Shown: positions 17,445 through 26,642, numbered from the stretch's first letter. The stretch: DNA of 64,000 nt from Rhodobacterales bacterium (GCA_003228875.1 QIGK01000026.1:55494-119493), one strand, 5' to 3'. Translations and numbers: made by a program. Notes: generated from the sequence alone by a model not told the origin.

Positions 17445-18593
17445 TCAGTTTAGAAAACCATCCATTTGGGCAACCGTCAAAACGCCGGTGACATCAGCAT
17501 CAACCGACCTTTGATAAGCTTCGATTGCTGCCCGGGTCTGATTGCCAAAAATTCCGTCAATCAAGCCAGTGTAATACCCAACATCCCGAAGCTCATGCTG
17601 AATTGTACGTTTGTCAGCCCGCGATAACCCAGTTTGCAAGGCTTGCAGCGCTTCGATTGCCAAAGGTTTTTCCGCAGCAGGTTCAAAATCGGTCAATTGG
17701 GTTATCTGTGCAACCTGCGGTTCCGCGACGGTTTCTTCAGCCGTCGAAGGCTGGATTTGCGGCAAGTTCAACCCGCCTGAGTTTTCGGTGGCTTGGTCGT
17801 CGATGATCACGTTTGCGTCATCGGAACCACCCGGCATTGCAATTTTTGCCACATCACCAAGCGTAACGTCCACTTGACCCACCGATTTCGAATCATCGGT
17901 CGCAGCGGTGATAACCGGAATAACAGGGGCCGGTTTTTTAATAATCATCGGTCTGTTGGGAATATAGGAAACAGTAAATTCTACCCGCGAAATCAGATCA
18001 GTCAGCAGGCGGCTCAGGTCCATTTCGTTGCCTTGGGCATGGGCTTCAAACATGTCCGCCATAGCCATAGCCGAACCGGCTTGTCCCAGCAATATGGGGC
18101 TGGTCCCTGCGCGAATATCTGGCGCAAACTGGGCCAGCGAAATTCCGTTCGGCAGGGCTTTGCCTAAATCGGTGGAATGCACAAAAATTGCGCCCCCGTC
18201 ACCGGCAAGTGCTGCGGCCCGCGCCAACGCGGATAACGGAATTGCCTGTGTCAACAAATCGTTACCCTGAAGCAGGTTTAGATCAGACGGTGCTAAAAAC
18301 TCCCGCTCACCCAGTTTCAAAACCGGACCGTCAGCGAAAACCAGTGCGATATCATTGTCAATCGCCGCAGATGCGAATCGTTTTATCACCGCACGCAATT
18401 CCGACGCATTGGGCGAATTGACGCGCAAGGTCTGGGCGTTAAGCGAATCAAGCGACGCCAGAATATTGTCTGAACTGGGGTTATATTCAGCTGTTGTCAG
18501 AACCAGCGCCACAATTTTGACTTGATTCTCTTGTGCCATCAGACCCATGGGCAATGACAACAACAGCCCCACTAAGGCTATTTTTATAAACAT
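17445..18593 (-). CDS. Pseudo-caspase fold protein with C-terminal peptidoglycan-binding domain
   Basis: A 382-residue exported protein (signal peptide ending GLMA-QEN). The first 200 residues follow the same order as the neighbouring caspase: VKIVALVLTTAEYN for the first strand, ALVFADGPV where the active enzyme has FFAGHGV, and a segment reading GAIFVHSTDLGKA where it has GVLMLDACRNN. Both catalytic residues are thus missing, so I read it as a non-catalytic homologue. A low-complexity linker (210-310) leads to a PG_binding_1 domain (ELRDVGYYTGLIDGIFGNQT, then RAAIEAYQ). It could anchor or regulate the active caspase at the cell wall. The homology is my own alignment by eye and should be tested structurally. 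Confidence 0.72.
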   Translation of the reverse strand: MFIKIALVGLLLSLPMGLMAQENQVKIVALVLTTAEYNPSSDNILASLDSLNAQTLRVNSPNASELRAVIKRFASAAIDNDIALVFADGPVLKLGEREFLAPSDLNLLQGNDLLTQAIPLSALARAAALAGDGGAIFVHSTDLGKALPNGISLAQFAPDIRAGTSPILLGQAGSAMAMADMFEAHAQGNEMDLSRLLTDLISRVEFTVSYIPNRPMIIKKPAPVIPVITAATDDSKSVGQVDVTLGDVAKIAMPGGSDDANVIIDDQATENSGGLNLPQIQPSTAEETVAEPQVAQITQLTDFEPAAEKPLAIEALQALQTGLSRADKRTIQHELRDVGYYTGLIDGIFGNQTRAAIEAYQRSVDADVTGVLTVAQMDGFLN

Positions 18594-18718
18594 TTTATCT
18601 TCCTAACGAACAATACTCGTAAATATTTCTATATCTTGACCATTGTAATCTAGCGGAAACCGCAAAACAGTAATACACATATCTTGTCATTGCCTGAAAT
18701 AAAAGAGGAATTCAACCT

Positions 18719-19591
18719 ATGCGATTGCGAACCAAATTTAATCTTGTGCTTATACTAGCATGTTTTTCGGGCATAATTGCGGCAACCGGACTAACTTATC
18801 AAGCAGCAAAATCCAATGCTTTGCAGGAAATCGAAAACGAAATTGCTATTATTCGTGCCAATGCTCTGGCGGTCAGGAAATATACATCAACAGGGGTAAA
18901 ACCCTTGCTATCTGATGGTAACGATATTCTTTTCCTTCCCCACACGGTGCCGTCTTTTTCGGCGCAAACAGTTTTTTCCTATTTCAACAGCTCTTTTCCC
19001 GACTACTATTACAAAGAAGCAGCCCTGAATCCGACTAACCCCGATGATCTGGCTGAGGATTGGGAGGCAGACCTGATAAACCAGTTACGGGCTGATCAAT
19101 CGCTGGAGCGAATCTCGGTTATTCGTGAAATAGATGGCGGCCGGGTTTTTGCCGTGGCTTTTCCTTTTACCATTACCAGCCAAAGCTGCCTTGATTGTCA
19201 TTCCGACCCAGCCATAGCACCCGCCGCCATGATCGACCTTTATGGTTCTGAAAACGGTTTTGGCTGGGAAATGGGCGAAACTATTGGCGCCCAGATTATT
19301 TATGCGCCGATGGCGCTGGCTGACAAACGCGCCGCAGACTTGATTGTTGTGATTATGCTGGCAATTCTGGCGGCATTTTTGGTTGTTATTGTGTTGGTCA
19401 ACTTGATGCTATCTCGGATAGTCCTTAAGCCGGTCTCGGTGATGTCGGAAATTTCCGAACAGGTCAGCATGGGTGATTTTTCAGCGCCGGAATATATCAA
19501 AAAAGGCAAAGACGAAATCAGCTCGCTTTCTACTTCTTTCAACCGAATGCGCCGATCGCTTGATAGCGCTATGAAATTGCTGGACGATTAA
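18719..19591 (+). CDS. Membrane sensor: Tll0287-like/DUF3365 domain with CxxCH plus HAMP
   Basis: A 290-residue inner-membrane protein. A first TM helix (about 7-27) is followed by a periplasmic domain resembling DUF3365/Tll0287, containing SCLDCH near residue 160, the CxxCH signature for covalent heme c. A second TM helix (about 200-225) leads to a HAMP domain (LKPVSVMSEISEQVSMGDFS) and a short helix; there is no histidine kinase, cyclase or methyl-accepting domain. It lies 36 nt upstream of a Ser/Thr kinase gene on the same strand, so the output is probably to that kinase. A redox or gas-sensing role is inferred from the heme motif. The start ATG is preceded by AGAGGA. Confidence 0.82.
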   Translation: MRLRTKFNLVLILACFSGIIAATGLTYQAAKSNALQEIENEIAIIRANALAVRKYTSTGVKPLLSDGNDILFLPHTVPSFSAQTVFSYFNSSFPDYYYKEAALNPTNPDDLAEDWEADLINQLRADQSLERISVIREIDGGRVFAVAFPFTITSQSCLDCHSDPAIAPAAMIDLYGSENGFGWEMGETIGAQIIYAPMALADKRAADLIVVIMLAILAAFLVVIVLVNLMLSRIVLKPVSVMSEISEQVSMGDFSAPEYIKKGKDEISSLSTSFNRMRRSLDSAMKLLDD

Positions 19592-19627
19592 AAACTGTTA
19601 TCCAGACCAAAGTGACAGGTTAAAACT

Positions 19628-20962
19628 ATGACTGCGCCGATCCCCGAATCTGTCGGGAAATACCGTATTGATAGCGTTCTTGGTGAGGGCGCGATGGGCG
19701 TGGTCTATAAAGGCCATGACCCTGATATTGACCGCATTGTCGCGATCAAAACCCTACATACCCACCTGATTGATACATCCGAACGCGGTGCATGGTTGGA
19801 ACGTTTTGCCCGAGAGGCCAAAGCCGCTGGCAAATGTATACACGGCAATCTTGTGACTATTTTTGACTATCTGGAGCGCAATGAGCGCCCCTATCTGGTT
19901 ATGGAATTTATCCAAAGCGAAACTCTGCAAGACCGGATCGCGCGGCGGCCCTTGCCTAACTTGCAAGAGTTTGGCTCCATTATGACCCAGATGCTTGCCG
20001 GGCTTGATGCTATTCATGCCGCCGGAATTGTGCATCGAGATGTCAAACCCGCCAATGCGTTGCTGTTGCCTGATGGTCGCTTAAAAATTGCGGATTTTGG
20101 CGTCGCCCGTGTTGAAGCTTTGGGTGCAACAAGTGGTGGCATGATCGGCACGCCGGATTATATGTCACCTGAACAATTCATGGGCTATCAGGCAGATCAC
20201 CGCGCTGACCTGTTTGGTGCTGGTGTGATCATGTTTGAACTGCTGACCGGTCATAAACCGTTTGAATCCAGTTCTTTGGGCGAATTAACCCAAAAAGTCA
20301 TCTCTGGGCAAAGCCTTAATCTGGCGGAATTGGCCCCCGACCTGCCAGCCGCTTTGTATCAGATTTCCACAGCAGCACTGATTGCAGACCCAAATCATCG
20401 TATTCCCAATGCAAGGGCCTTTGCGACAGCTATTCATGCCGCGCTTCGCAATGTTGATCAACACCAGATGCGCGACACAGACCGCACAATTGTGCAAATG
20501 CCACAGTCAAGCCTATCGCCGCCGCCAGTGCTTTCGCAAACGCTGGCACAGCAAATGCCAAAATCGGTTTTATCGCGGGTCGAAACCCTGTTGACCGAAC
20601 AAATCGGCCCGATCGCCAAAGTTCTGGTGCGCAGGGTTTCAAACGCCACCACCGACACCAATCAATTGATCGACCGGCTGGCCGCCGAAATCGGGCCAGA
20701 ACATCGCGAAGCGTTTAAAGCCGCTGTGCGCCAACATCTTGGCCAAACCGGCGGTGCGGTTTCCACCGGCTCTGCCATGCTCAGCCCAGAATTGCTCGAA
20801 GCACTAACAAAACAACTGGTGCCTCATATTGGCCCGATTGCCAAAGTTCTGATCAAGAAAGCAGCCAAAACCTGCACCACCCGCGCTGAGCTATGCGAGA
20901 CATTATCAAGTCATATCGACGACGATGCCAGCCGCGCAAAATTTTTAGACAGCATGGGGTAA
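19628..20962 (+). CDS. Cytoplasmic Hanks-type Ser/Thr protein kinase (PpkA-like)
   Basis: A 444-residue kinase. The kinase domain (11-275) is complete: glycine loop GEGAMGVVYKG at about 19, Lys41 in AIKTLH, catalytic HRDVKPAN at 136-143, DFG at 156-158 and the MSPEQ activation-loop end. No TM segment follows. The C-terminal part contains two copies of an unfamiliar module built around IGPIAKVLV (about residues 327 and 404), each followed by a helical stretch. T6SS loci often carry a PpkA kinase that phosphorylates Fha to trigger assembly; fha is not in this window. Downstream of a HAMP sensor, it probably receives an envelope signal. Confidence 0.9.
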   Translation: MTAPIPESVGKYRIDSVLGEGAMGVVYKGHDPDIDRIVAIKTLHTHLIDTSERGAWLERFAREAKAAGKCIHGNLVTIFDYLERNERPYLVMEFIQSETLQDRIARRPLPNLQEFGSIMTQMLAGLDAIHAAGIVHRDVKPANALLLPDGRLKIADFGVARVEALGATSGGMIGTPDYMSPEQFMGYQADHRADLFGAGVIMFELLTGHKPFESSSLGELTQKVISGQSLNLAELAPDLPAALYQISTAALIADPNHRIPNARAFATAIHAALRNVDQHQMRDTDRTIVQMPQSSLSPPPVLSQTLAQQMPKSVLSRVETLLTEQIGPIAKVLVRRVSNATTDTNQLIDRLAAEIGPEHREAFKAAVRQHLGQTGGAVSTGSAMLSPELLEALTKQLVPHIGPIAKVLIKKAAKTCTTRAELCETLSSHIDDDASRAKFLDSMG

Positions 20963-20963
20963 C

Positions 20964-21002
20964 CTTGCAATTGCGCGCCTTAATGGCTGCAACAATTGCA
21001 AG
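20964..21002. terminator. Convergent 3' hairpin between kinase and ompA-like gene
   Basis: CTTGCAATTG at 20964-20973 is repeated exactly inverted as CAATTGCAAG at 20993-21002, a ten-base-pair perfect stem over a 19-base loop. It begins one base after the kinase stop and precedes the convergent OmpA-domain gene's end at 21063. No strong T tract, so either a weak bidirectional terminator or an mRNA 3' stabiliser. Confidence 0.45.
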
Positions 21003-21062
21003 ATTTCAAGGCGGCGCGGGCGCTATATTTACCAATAAAACACCACTCAACGCGCCGCTAAT

Positions 21063-21785
21063 TTACAGAGTCACTTTAATCTCGACCCGCCGGTTTTCAT
21101 CTGCACGCGGATTGCCGCTATCTTTTAACTGGGCTTCACCCATGCCGACGGCTTCCAGCAATGCGGCATCAATGCCACAATCCCGCACCATATACCGCAC
21201 CACTTCATCAGCGCGTGCCTGACTAAGCGTCAGGTTATATGCCGCTGAGCCGGATGCATCGGTGTGGCCAATAATCTGATACGTGCCGCTGATTGACTCC
21301 GCAATCATCGTCAAAGCTTGGGTGTTCAAATCTGCTCCGGGTGTCGCTGAGGGCTCTTGTGTGTCGGTCTCAACCATCAATGCGGCATCGACAACGGCTT
21401 GTTCGTTTATCTGGATTGCGGAACAAAGCGCATCAACCTGACTGCGGGATTCCGATTTCAGCAAGGCTGAATCATATTCAAAAAATATGGTCAGATCGAT
21501 TACCAGTTCCTGAGGCACAACAGCGCCTTCGACGCTGGCCACGACCACTTCGCTGGCAACTTCGGTGCCAACCGCGATGCCTTCACCTTCGGTTTCAGGG
21601 TTTGAATTGACCACAAAAGCCAAGGCGCGTGTGTCGCCCATTTCAGTTTCACCGGCGGCCAGCAATTCCCGTTGCGCTTGTAAAAGCGCCAAAATTTCGG
21701 CGGCTGTCAGTTCCTGAGCAGTCGAAACAGTTGGCACCAACAAACATGCGGCAAACACTGCTGGACCTATTTTTTGAAATACCAT
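21063..21785 (-). CDS. Exported OmpA-domain protein
   Basis: I choose the ATG at 21785, preceded by AGGAA, because a signal peptide follows directly (VFAACLLVPTVSTAQE). The 240-residue product ends in an OmpA peptidoglycan-binding domain: FFEYDSALLKSES, IIGHTDASGSAAYNLTLSQA, and the C-terminal NPRADENRRVEIKV. There is an unusual acidic/Thr insertion (around 145-170) between the first and second conserved blocks. Such domains bind diaminopimelate in the cell wall. It is 98 nt downstream of the second kinase on the same strand. A peptidoglycan anchor for the neighbouring system, comparable with TagL-type proteins, is an inference. Confidence 0.86.
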   Translation of the reverse strand: MVFQKIGPAVFAACLLVPTVSTAQELTAAEILALLQAQRELLAAGETEMGDTRALAFVVNSNPETEGEGIAVGTEVASEVVVASVEGAVVPQELVIDLTIFFEYDSALLKSESRSQVDALCSAIQINEQAVVDAALMVETDTQEPSATPGADLNTQALTMIAESISGTYQIIGHTDASGSAAYNLTLSQARADEVVRYMVRDCGIDAALLEAVGMGEAQLKDSGNPRADENRRVEIKVTL

Positions 21786-21884
21786 GTTGCATTCCTTTCC
21801 TGAAATATAGTGGCCAATATAGCCGATTTTTAATACTGCGGCAATCACCGCGCGTTTGAAATTAATATTGCAAACATGGGCATT

Positions 21885-24050
21885 TTATTGCTCTGTTACA
21901 AGATAACGCGAGGCAACCAAAGATCGGCCGTCTCCCAAAACATCTTGTGCCCCTGCCATTGCATCCCTGAATGCTTCAACCGATTCGGCTCTTGGTCGCA
22001 GCCCGTCAAACAGCGGGATATCGGAAACCACCGCCACAATCATGCTGGTGCCATAGGGTTCAATCACGCGAAAGCCAAGTCTTTCGGTTGTGGCTTCGTC
22101 CTCCGGAAATGCCAGCCGCACGCTACGGATGCCGTCTTGTTCAACGCCAATACCCGGCAAAACGTTATTGGGCCGGTCTTTGTGGGGCATTAAGTGAAAT
22201 ACCTGACCTTCGGCATCGATATAAAACCCATAAAAGAAACCGACACGATTGGCAGGAAAACGCACGTCAATCACCGGGTTTTCACCGGAATGATAAACGC
22301 CGTCATCAACCAGACCAGCCTTGGTGCCATAAGAATAAACTATCTCGATCCCGTCGGAAGGCCCGCTGGGCAACATTGATTCAATCATACAGACCGGCGC
22401 ATTCAGAACCGCCAGATTATAATCAATGCCGCGCCCACCAACCAGTTCTTGCAACACCAGATCAATGACCTCTACATCCGATTGGCGCGCAATAATGCCC
22501 GAGACCGTCAGCCGGTCTCCGATACCGACCACCACGCCATCGCCACCAGTAACCCGCAATGGACCGCAGGATTGAAAAGCATTCAGCTCATCGTTCAAAA
22601 CACCCAACACCAGCGGCGGTTCCGTAACCGTTATTTCAGTGCTAACCGTGATGTCAACTAATGCAGCCGCTGCATCAAAACTTTCGCGCACCGCCGTTGC
22701 GACGCTTTTTGAACTGGCTTCACCGGACAATGTCGCATCTTCATTGATCATTCCAAAACGCCATGAATTAAGCGGCAATGCACTGCGCACCATGGCAGCC
22801 GCAATGCGCTCCCAACGCTCATTCGGGGCACCGCTGGCATTTTCAAGCGTGGATTCGACCACAAAACCGGCAAACTCCTGCTGCAATTCCTCAATCAGCG
22901 AAGCCCCGATTTCGGGGCCGCCAACATGGCCCGAAACCATAACAAGATTGCTATTTTCAGCAGATTTAATTTCGATAACATACGGGGATTGTCGCGCATA
23001 TTCAGGTGCAAAAATCTGATCTTTTCCAGGGCCAAGGCCAAAATACCAGCCACCGCCACCAAGTCCCGCGAGCAGCAAAAGCACCAAAAACCATTTACCG
23101 CCACCGCCAGATTTTGTGCCCGGTTCAGGTGGCAGGCTTGTGATGATTTGGGCCGCTTGCCGGTTTTTGGTTTGCGGCGCAATGATCGTGGCCTCGTCCA
23201 TCAGCGGCGCAGCCGCGATGCCGCCAGCAGCCAGAAATGCCAGCATTTCATCAGCAGACTGAAACCTGTCTTCGGGGCGCGGTTCGACCAGACGAGTAAT
23301 CAACTGGCCCAATTTGCCCGGCACATCGCGGGTGTCGGGGCGCACTGATTTACTTTTGGCAATCTCCATCAACGAAGACCCGACCTCAATCGGTTGACCC
23401 CGATATGCGCGCAACAAAGTCATGCCAAGGCTATAAAGATCTGAACGCGCATCAACATTGCCATCCAGTTGTTCCGGCGAGGCATATTGATATTTTCCCG
23501 CAAAACCGCCGCCAACGACAGTCTGGGCATTTTCGTTCAAATCCCGTGCGATGCCAAAATCAATCAGCTTGGCTTTGCTCATATCGCCATTTGGCAAAAT
23601 AATATTATCGGGGCTCATATCGCGGTGAAACGCCTTTTTGTCATGGGCAGCTTTCAGCCCCTGCCCCATACGTTTTGCCACCATTAACAAAGAGGCTTCG
23701 TCGATTGACCCGCGCTCTTTGATGATTTCCGCCAGCTGCGGTCCTTTGATATATTCCATCACCAGAAAAACAAACCCGCCATGCAATTCCGAGCGCAGCA
23801 ATTCATTATAGCGCACCACCGCATCGTTGCGGACCTCGTGTAACACATCGGATTCACGGCGCATCAGATTGATAAATGTTTCGTTATTAGCAAATTCTTG
23901 TTTCAGGATTTTGATGGCAAATTTACGGCCTGACACGATATTCTTGGCTAGATAGACTTCGCCGGTGCCGCCTTGACCGACCAGTTGTTCAATTTCATAT
24001 GTGTTGTTCAGCAAATCACCTGCTTTTAGAATACCGTCATCCTGATTCAC
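21885..24050 (-). CDS. Membrane Ser/Thr protein kinase with periplasmic C-terminal DUF4384-like domain
   Basis: I favour the GTG at 24050 (AAGGA just upstream; product VNQDDGILKAGDLLN), giving 721 residues; an ATG at 24167 would add 39 residues of unkinase-like sequence. The kinase domain has glycine loop GQGGTGEVYLAK, HRDMSPDN and DFGIARDLN. After it comes a TM helix (WFLVLLLLAGLGGGGWYFGL), then a large extracytoplasmic part. The middle of that resembles BON-like modules (VSGHVGGPEIGASLIEELQ) and the end (VIDVRFPANRVGFFYGFYID, then HLMPHKDRPNN) resembles DUF4384. It probably senses an envelope ligand and signals inward. In context it is a second kinase for T6SS or envelope control. Confidence 0.85.
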   Translation of the reverse strand: MNQDDGILKAGDLLNNTYEIEQLVGQGGTGEVYLAKNIVSGRKFAIKILKQEFANNETFINLMRRESDVLHEVRNDAVVRYNELLRSELHGGFVFLVMEYIKGPQLAEIIKERGSIDEASLLMVAKRMGQGLKAAHDKKAFHRDMSPDNIILPNGDMSKAKLIDFGIARDLNENAQTVVGGGFAGKYQYASPEQLDGNVDARSDLYSLGMTLLRAYRGQPIEVGSSLMEIAKSKSVRPDTRDVPGKLGQLITRLVEPRPEDRFQSADEMLAFLAAGGIAAAPLMDEATIIAPQTKNRQAAQIITSLPPEPGTKSGGGGKWFLVLLLLAGLGGGGWYFGLGPGKDQIFAPEYARQSPYVIEIKSAENSNLVMVSGHVGGPEIGASLIEELQQEFAGFVVESTLENASGAPNERWERIAAAMVRSALPLNSWRFGMINEDATLSGEASSKSVATAVRESFDAAAALVDITVSTEITVTEPPLVLGVLNDELNAFQSCGPLRVTGGDGVVVGIGDRLTVSGIIARQSDVEVIDLVLQELVGGRGIDYNLAVLNAPVCMIESMLPSGPSDGIEIVYSYGTKAGLVDDGVYHSGENPVIDVRFPANRVGFFYGFYIDAEGQVFHLMPHKDRPNNVLPGIGVEQDGIRSVRLAFPEDEATTERLGFRVIEPYGTSMIVAVVSDIPLFDGLRPRAESVEAFRDAMAGAQDVLGDGRSLVASRYLVTEQ

Positions 24051-24212
24051 TGATACGTCCTTCACACACTTCGATTGCTCGGGATAATAGTGCGCCACCA
24101 AAATAATAGCCACAATTTTGCACATGCCACAGCAAGTTTTACCCATCTGGCCTTGCAGTTCCGCCATGTGCGGTCTTAAGAAGAATAAATACCGTCAGAA
24201 AATGGTGGAAAA

Positions 24213-24677
24213 TTGGGAATAGAAATCAAAGATTTGCGTTTGGCTTTTGGCAAGTTTGCAACCGGCGTTACGGTTGTTACCACGCTGGATTCCCTTGGCG
24301 CACCGGTTGGCTTTACGGCAAGCTCTTTCACCTCGGTTTCGCTTGATCCGGCCATGTTGTTGATCTGCATGTCCCGACTGTCGCGCAGCTATGGCGCAAT
24401 GACCGGTTCTGACGGGTTTGCGGTTAATATTCTTTCGCAAAACCAGCAATCGTTGTGCGAAAATTTTTCCAGACAAAACCATGACCGTTTCAAAAATACC
24501 AACTGGCATAAAGGGCCGTCTGGCTTTCCATTGTTAAATGATAGCGCAGCATGGTTTGAATGTGACCGCGAAAGGGTTGTCACGGCAGGCGATCATATAA
24601 TATTGCTTGGCAAAGTAACTGGCTTTGACATTTCGCAACGATCGCCGCTGATCCTTAGCCAAGGTAAATTTTTGTAA
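24213..24677 (+). CDS. Flavin reductase-like, FMN-binding protein
   Basis: A 154-residue flavin reductase-like (split-barrel) protein that reduces FMN/FAD with NAD(P)H, often for a partner monooxygenase. Family blocks are visible: LAFGKFATGVTVVTTLD, GFTASSFTSVSLDPAMLLI, FAVNILSQNQQSLCENFSR and DHIILLGKVTGFD. The best start is a TTG at 24213, because the ATG eleven bases upstream runs into a stop after six codons; no good Shine-Dalgarno is seen. No monooxygenase partner lies nearby. It is transcribed away from the kinase gene. Confidence 0.85.
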   Translation: MGIEIKDLRLAFGKFATGVTVVTTLDSLGAPVGFTASSFTSVSLDPAMLLICMSRLSRSYGAMTGSDGFAVNILSQNQQSLCENFSRQNHDRFKNTNWHKGPSGFPLLNDSAAWFECDRERVVTAGDHIILLGKVTGFDISQRSPLILSQGKFL

Positions 24678-24683
24678 ATCCGG

Positions 24684-26642
24684 CTAAAGCGCGGTTTGGC
24701 CCAGTTCCGATTCCAGTGTCAATTCAGGCACCGCACCGCTAATGCGGGCACGATATACAAACAGAGCCTCCATCACCCGCTGCACATAATTTCGGGTTTC
24801 GCGAAATGGAATTGTTTCAATCCAGACAACGGGATCTATTGTGCTAAGCCTTGGGTCGCCATAATCCTTGATCCAGCGATTCACCCGCGAAGGTCCGGCA
24901 TTATAAGCCGCAACCGCCAGTAAATATGACCCGTCGTAATCCTCAATCAAACCTGCCAGATAGGCGGTGCCAAGCCGCGCGTTATAACGCCAATCGCTGA
25001 GCAACCGATTGCGTGAAAATTCGATACCGATTTCATTGGCGACCTCTCTTGCCGTATCTGGCATAACCTGCATCAGGCCGCGCGCGCCAACGCTGCTTTG
25101 GGCCCGCGCATAAAGTTCGCTTTCCTGACGGGCGATGGCCATGGCCAATTCGCCGGGAATATCGATGCTAAAATACGCCAATTCCGTCACTGGATAATAA
25201 GCGTCAGGCAACACTGTGCCGCTGCGCGCCGCGATTTTGGCAATGGCAAGCGCCGTATGGGGCAATTCCAGATCAATCGTCAACTGGCCCAATGCTTCTT
25301 GTTCTTGCGCAGACAGGCGTTCGCTGACATGGGAAAAGAATTGCCGCGCCAAAAGCGGTTCTTCAGCAAAATAAAACAACACCGCCGCACGCACGGATTC
25401 GTCAATCAAAAAATCGGCCACAGTCCAATCTGGTGGTAAATCATACCCTTGAAGGCGCGAATCCGCGGCGATCCCTGCCTGTTCTGCTGCCAATTGCCCG
25501 TAAAAACTGGTTTGAAATTCTGCACCGCGCGCAAAACTAGCGCGGGCGGCGTCAGGATTATCCAGTTCGACATAGGTTATGCCCAGCCAATATCCGGCCC
25601 GCCCGGTACTGATAGGTGACCGAACCGCAGCGCTAAAATTCTGAAAATGAACCAGCGCTTTGGCAGGGTCATTCTGTTTTTTCAAAGCCACAAATCCGGC
25701 CAGCCATTCCAGATCTGCGTAATTGCTGCCACCGCTTAGAAAATGCTGACTGGCCAATTCATAAGCCAGGTCATACCGTTCCGCCCGCATGGCGCGTCGC
25801 GCCAATGTGCGCCGTCTGCTGGCCCAGTATTCGGGGCGCCCAAGTAAATCAGCCGAGACGGTTCGTTCTTGTAACATTTCGTTTGCGCTGTCCCAGAATC
25901 CCTTTTTGGCCCGCCAAACAAACCGGTCTCGGGCCAAGCCTGGATCATCAGCCAAAGCCGCCGGAACTGCGGCAACCAAAGCGTCAACGCCAGTGGCACC
26001 GCGTTGTAATCCGATGCGGGCTTCTGCCAGTTTTTGCGGCCCCTCGCTGACAAATTCAAACATCGCTTCAGCGTCAACGATTTTTCCTTCCCATAATAAC
26101 CAGTCCAGCCTGTCATTATGGTAGCTTTGCAAAACATCGTTATATTCTTCGGCCAGTTGCCGCAATTCCGCCAAGGTCAAATCCATGATTTGCCATGCTC
26201 GGATCACTTCTTCGCCGGCTTCGGCAATGCGGCCAAGCTGGCTTTGGGCTGCGGCAAAACGGATAACCCCTAAACCGGTTTGCGGTGGTCTAACCGAAAA
26301 ATAGGACAAAACCCGAGCGGGCGGGAGCCCCTTTGGAATTGTCCGCTCCCCCACCTTTTGCAAGCGTTTCAAGCCCGGCCAATCAGCGTTTTCAGACAGG
26401 AAAAATTCATATTCGGCAAAGGTTCCTTCGCCAGCCCGCAACCGCATCCAGTCGATAATATCCGTGGCGACCGGATCAGACAAAGTTTGGGCAATGGTGA
26501 TGGCTGTTAACCAGTCTTTGCTTCTGGCAGCATCCAGCGCCGATGCCAAGACCGCGCCGTCTTCCTCGGGTGATTGCGCCAAAACAGGTGCAATATTCCA
26601 AAAAAACAGAAAAATAAAAATTCTAAAATTCAGTCGCCGCAT
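24684..26642 (-). CDS. Soluble lytic murein transglycosylase (Slt family)
   Basis: A 652-residue exported lytic transglycosylase that cleaves MurNAc-GlcNAc bonds, forming 1,6-anhydroMurNAc. I start at the ATG at 26642 (MRRLNFRIFIFLFFWNIAP signal peptide; GAGAG upstream). A long helical superhelix (30-480) is followed by the catalytic SLT domain: MAIARQESELYARAQSSVGA with the catalytic Glu, RGLMQVMPDTA and the LAVAAYNAGPSRVNRW motif. Length and order match Slt70-type enzymes. Convergent with the flavin reductase gene. Confidence 0.93.
   Translation of the reverse strand: MRRLNFRIFIFLFFWNIAPVLAQSPEEDGAVLASALDAARSKDWLTAITIAQTLSDPVATDIIDWMRLRAGEGTFAEYEFFLSENADWPGLKRLQKVGERTIPKGLPPARVLSYFSVRPPQTGLGVIRFAAAQSQLGRIAEAGEEVIRAWQIMDLTLAELRQLAEEYNDVLQSYHNDRLDWLLWEGKIVDAEAMFEFVSEGPQKLAEARIGLQRGATGVDALVAAVPAALADDPGLARDRFVWRAKKGFWDSANEMLQERTVSADLLGRPEYWASRRRTLARRAMRAERYDLAYELASQHFLSGGSNYADLEWLAGFVALKKQNDPAKALVHFQNFSAAVRSPISTGRAGYWLGITYVELDNPDAARASFARGAEFQTSFYGQLAAEQAGIAADSRLQGYDLPPDWTVADFLIDESVRAAVLFYFAEEPLLARQFFSHVSERLSAQEQEALGQLTIDLELPHTALAIAKIAARSGTVLPDAYYPVTELAYFSIDIPGELAMAIARQESELYARAQSSVGARGLMQVMPDTAREVANEIGIEFSRNRLLSDWRYNARLGTAYLAGLIEDYDGSYLLAVAAYNAGPSRVNRWIKDYGDPRLSTIDPVVWIETIPFRETRNYVQRVMEALFVYRARISGAVPELTLESELGQTAL

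Noticed and set aside
24051..24167. ATG start of the larger kinase at 24167
   Set aside because: The extra 39 residues do not look like kinase sequence and the GTG at 24050 has AAGGA at correct distance.
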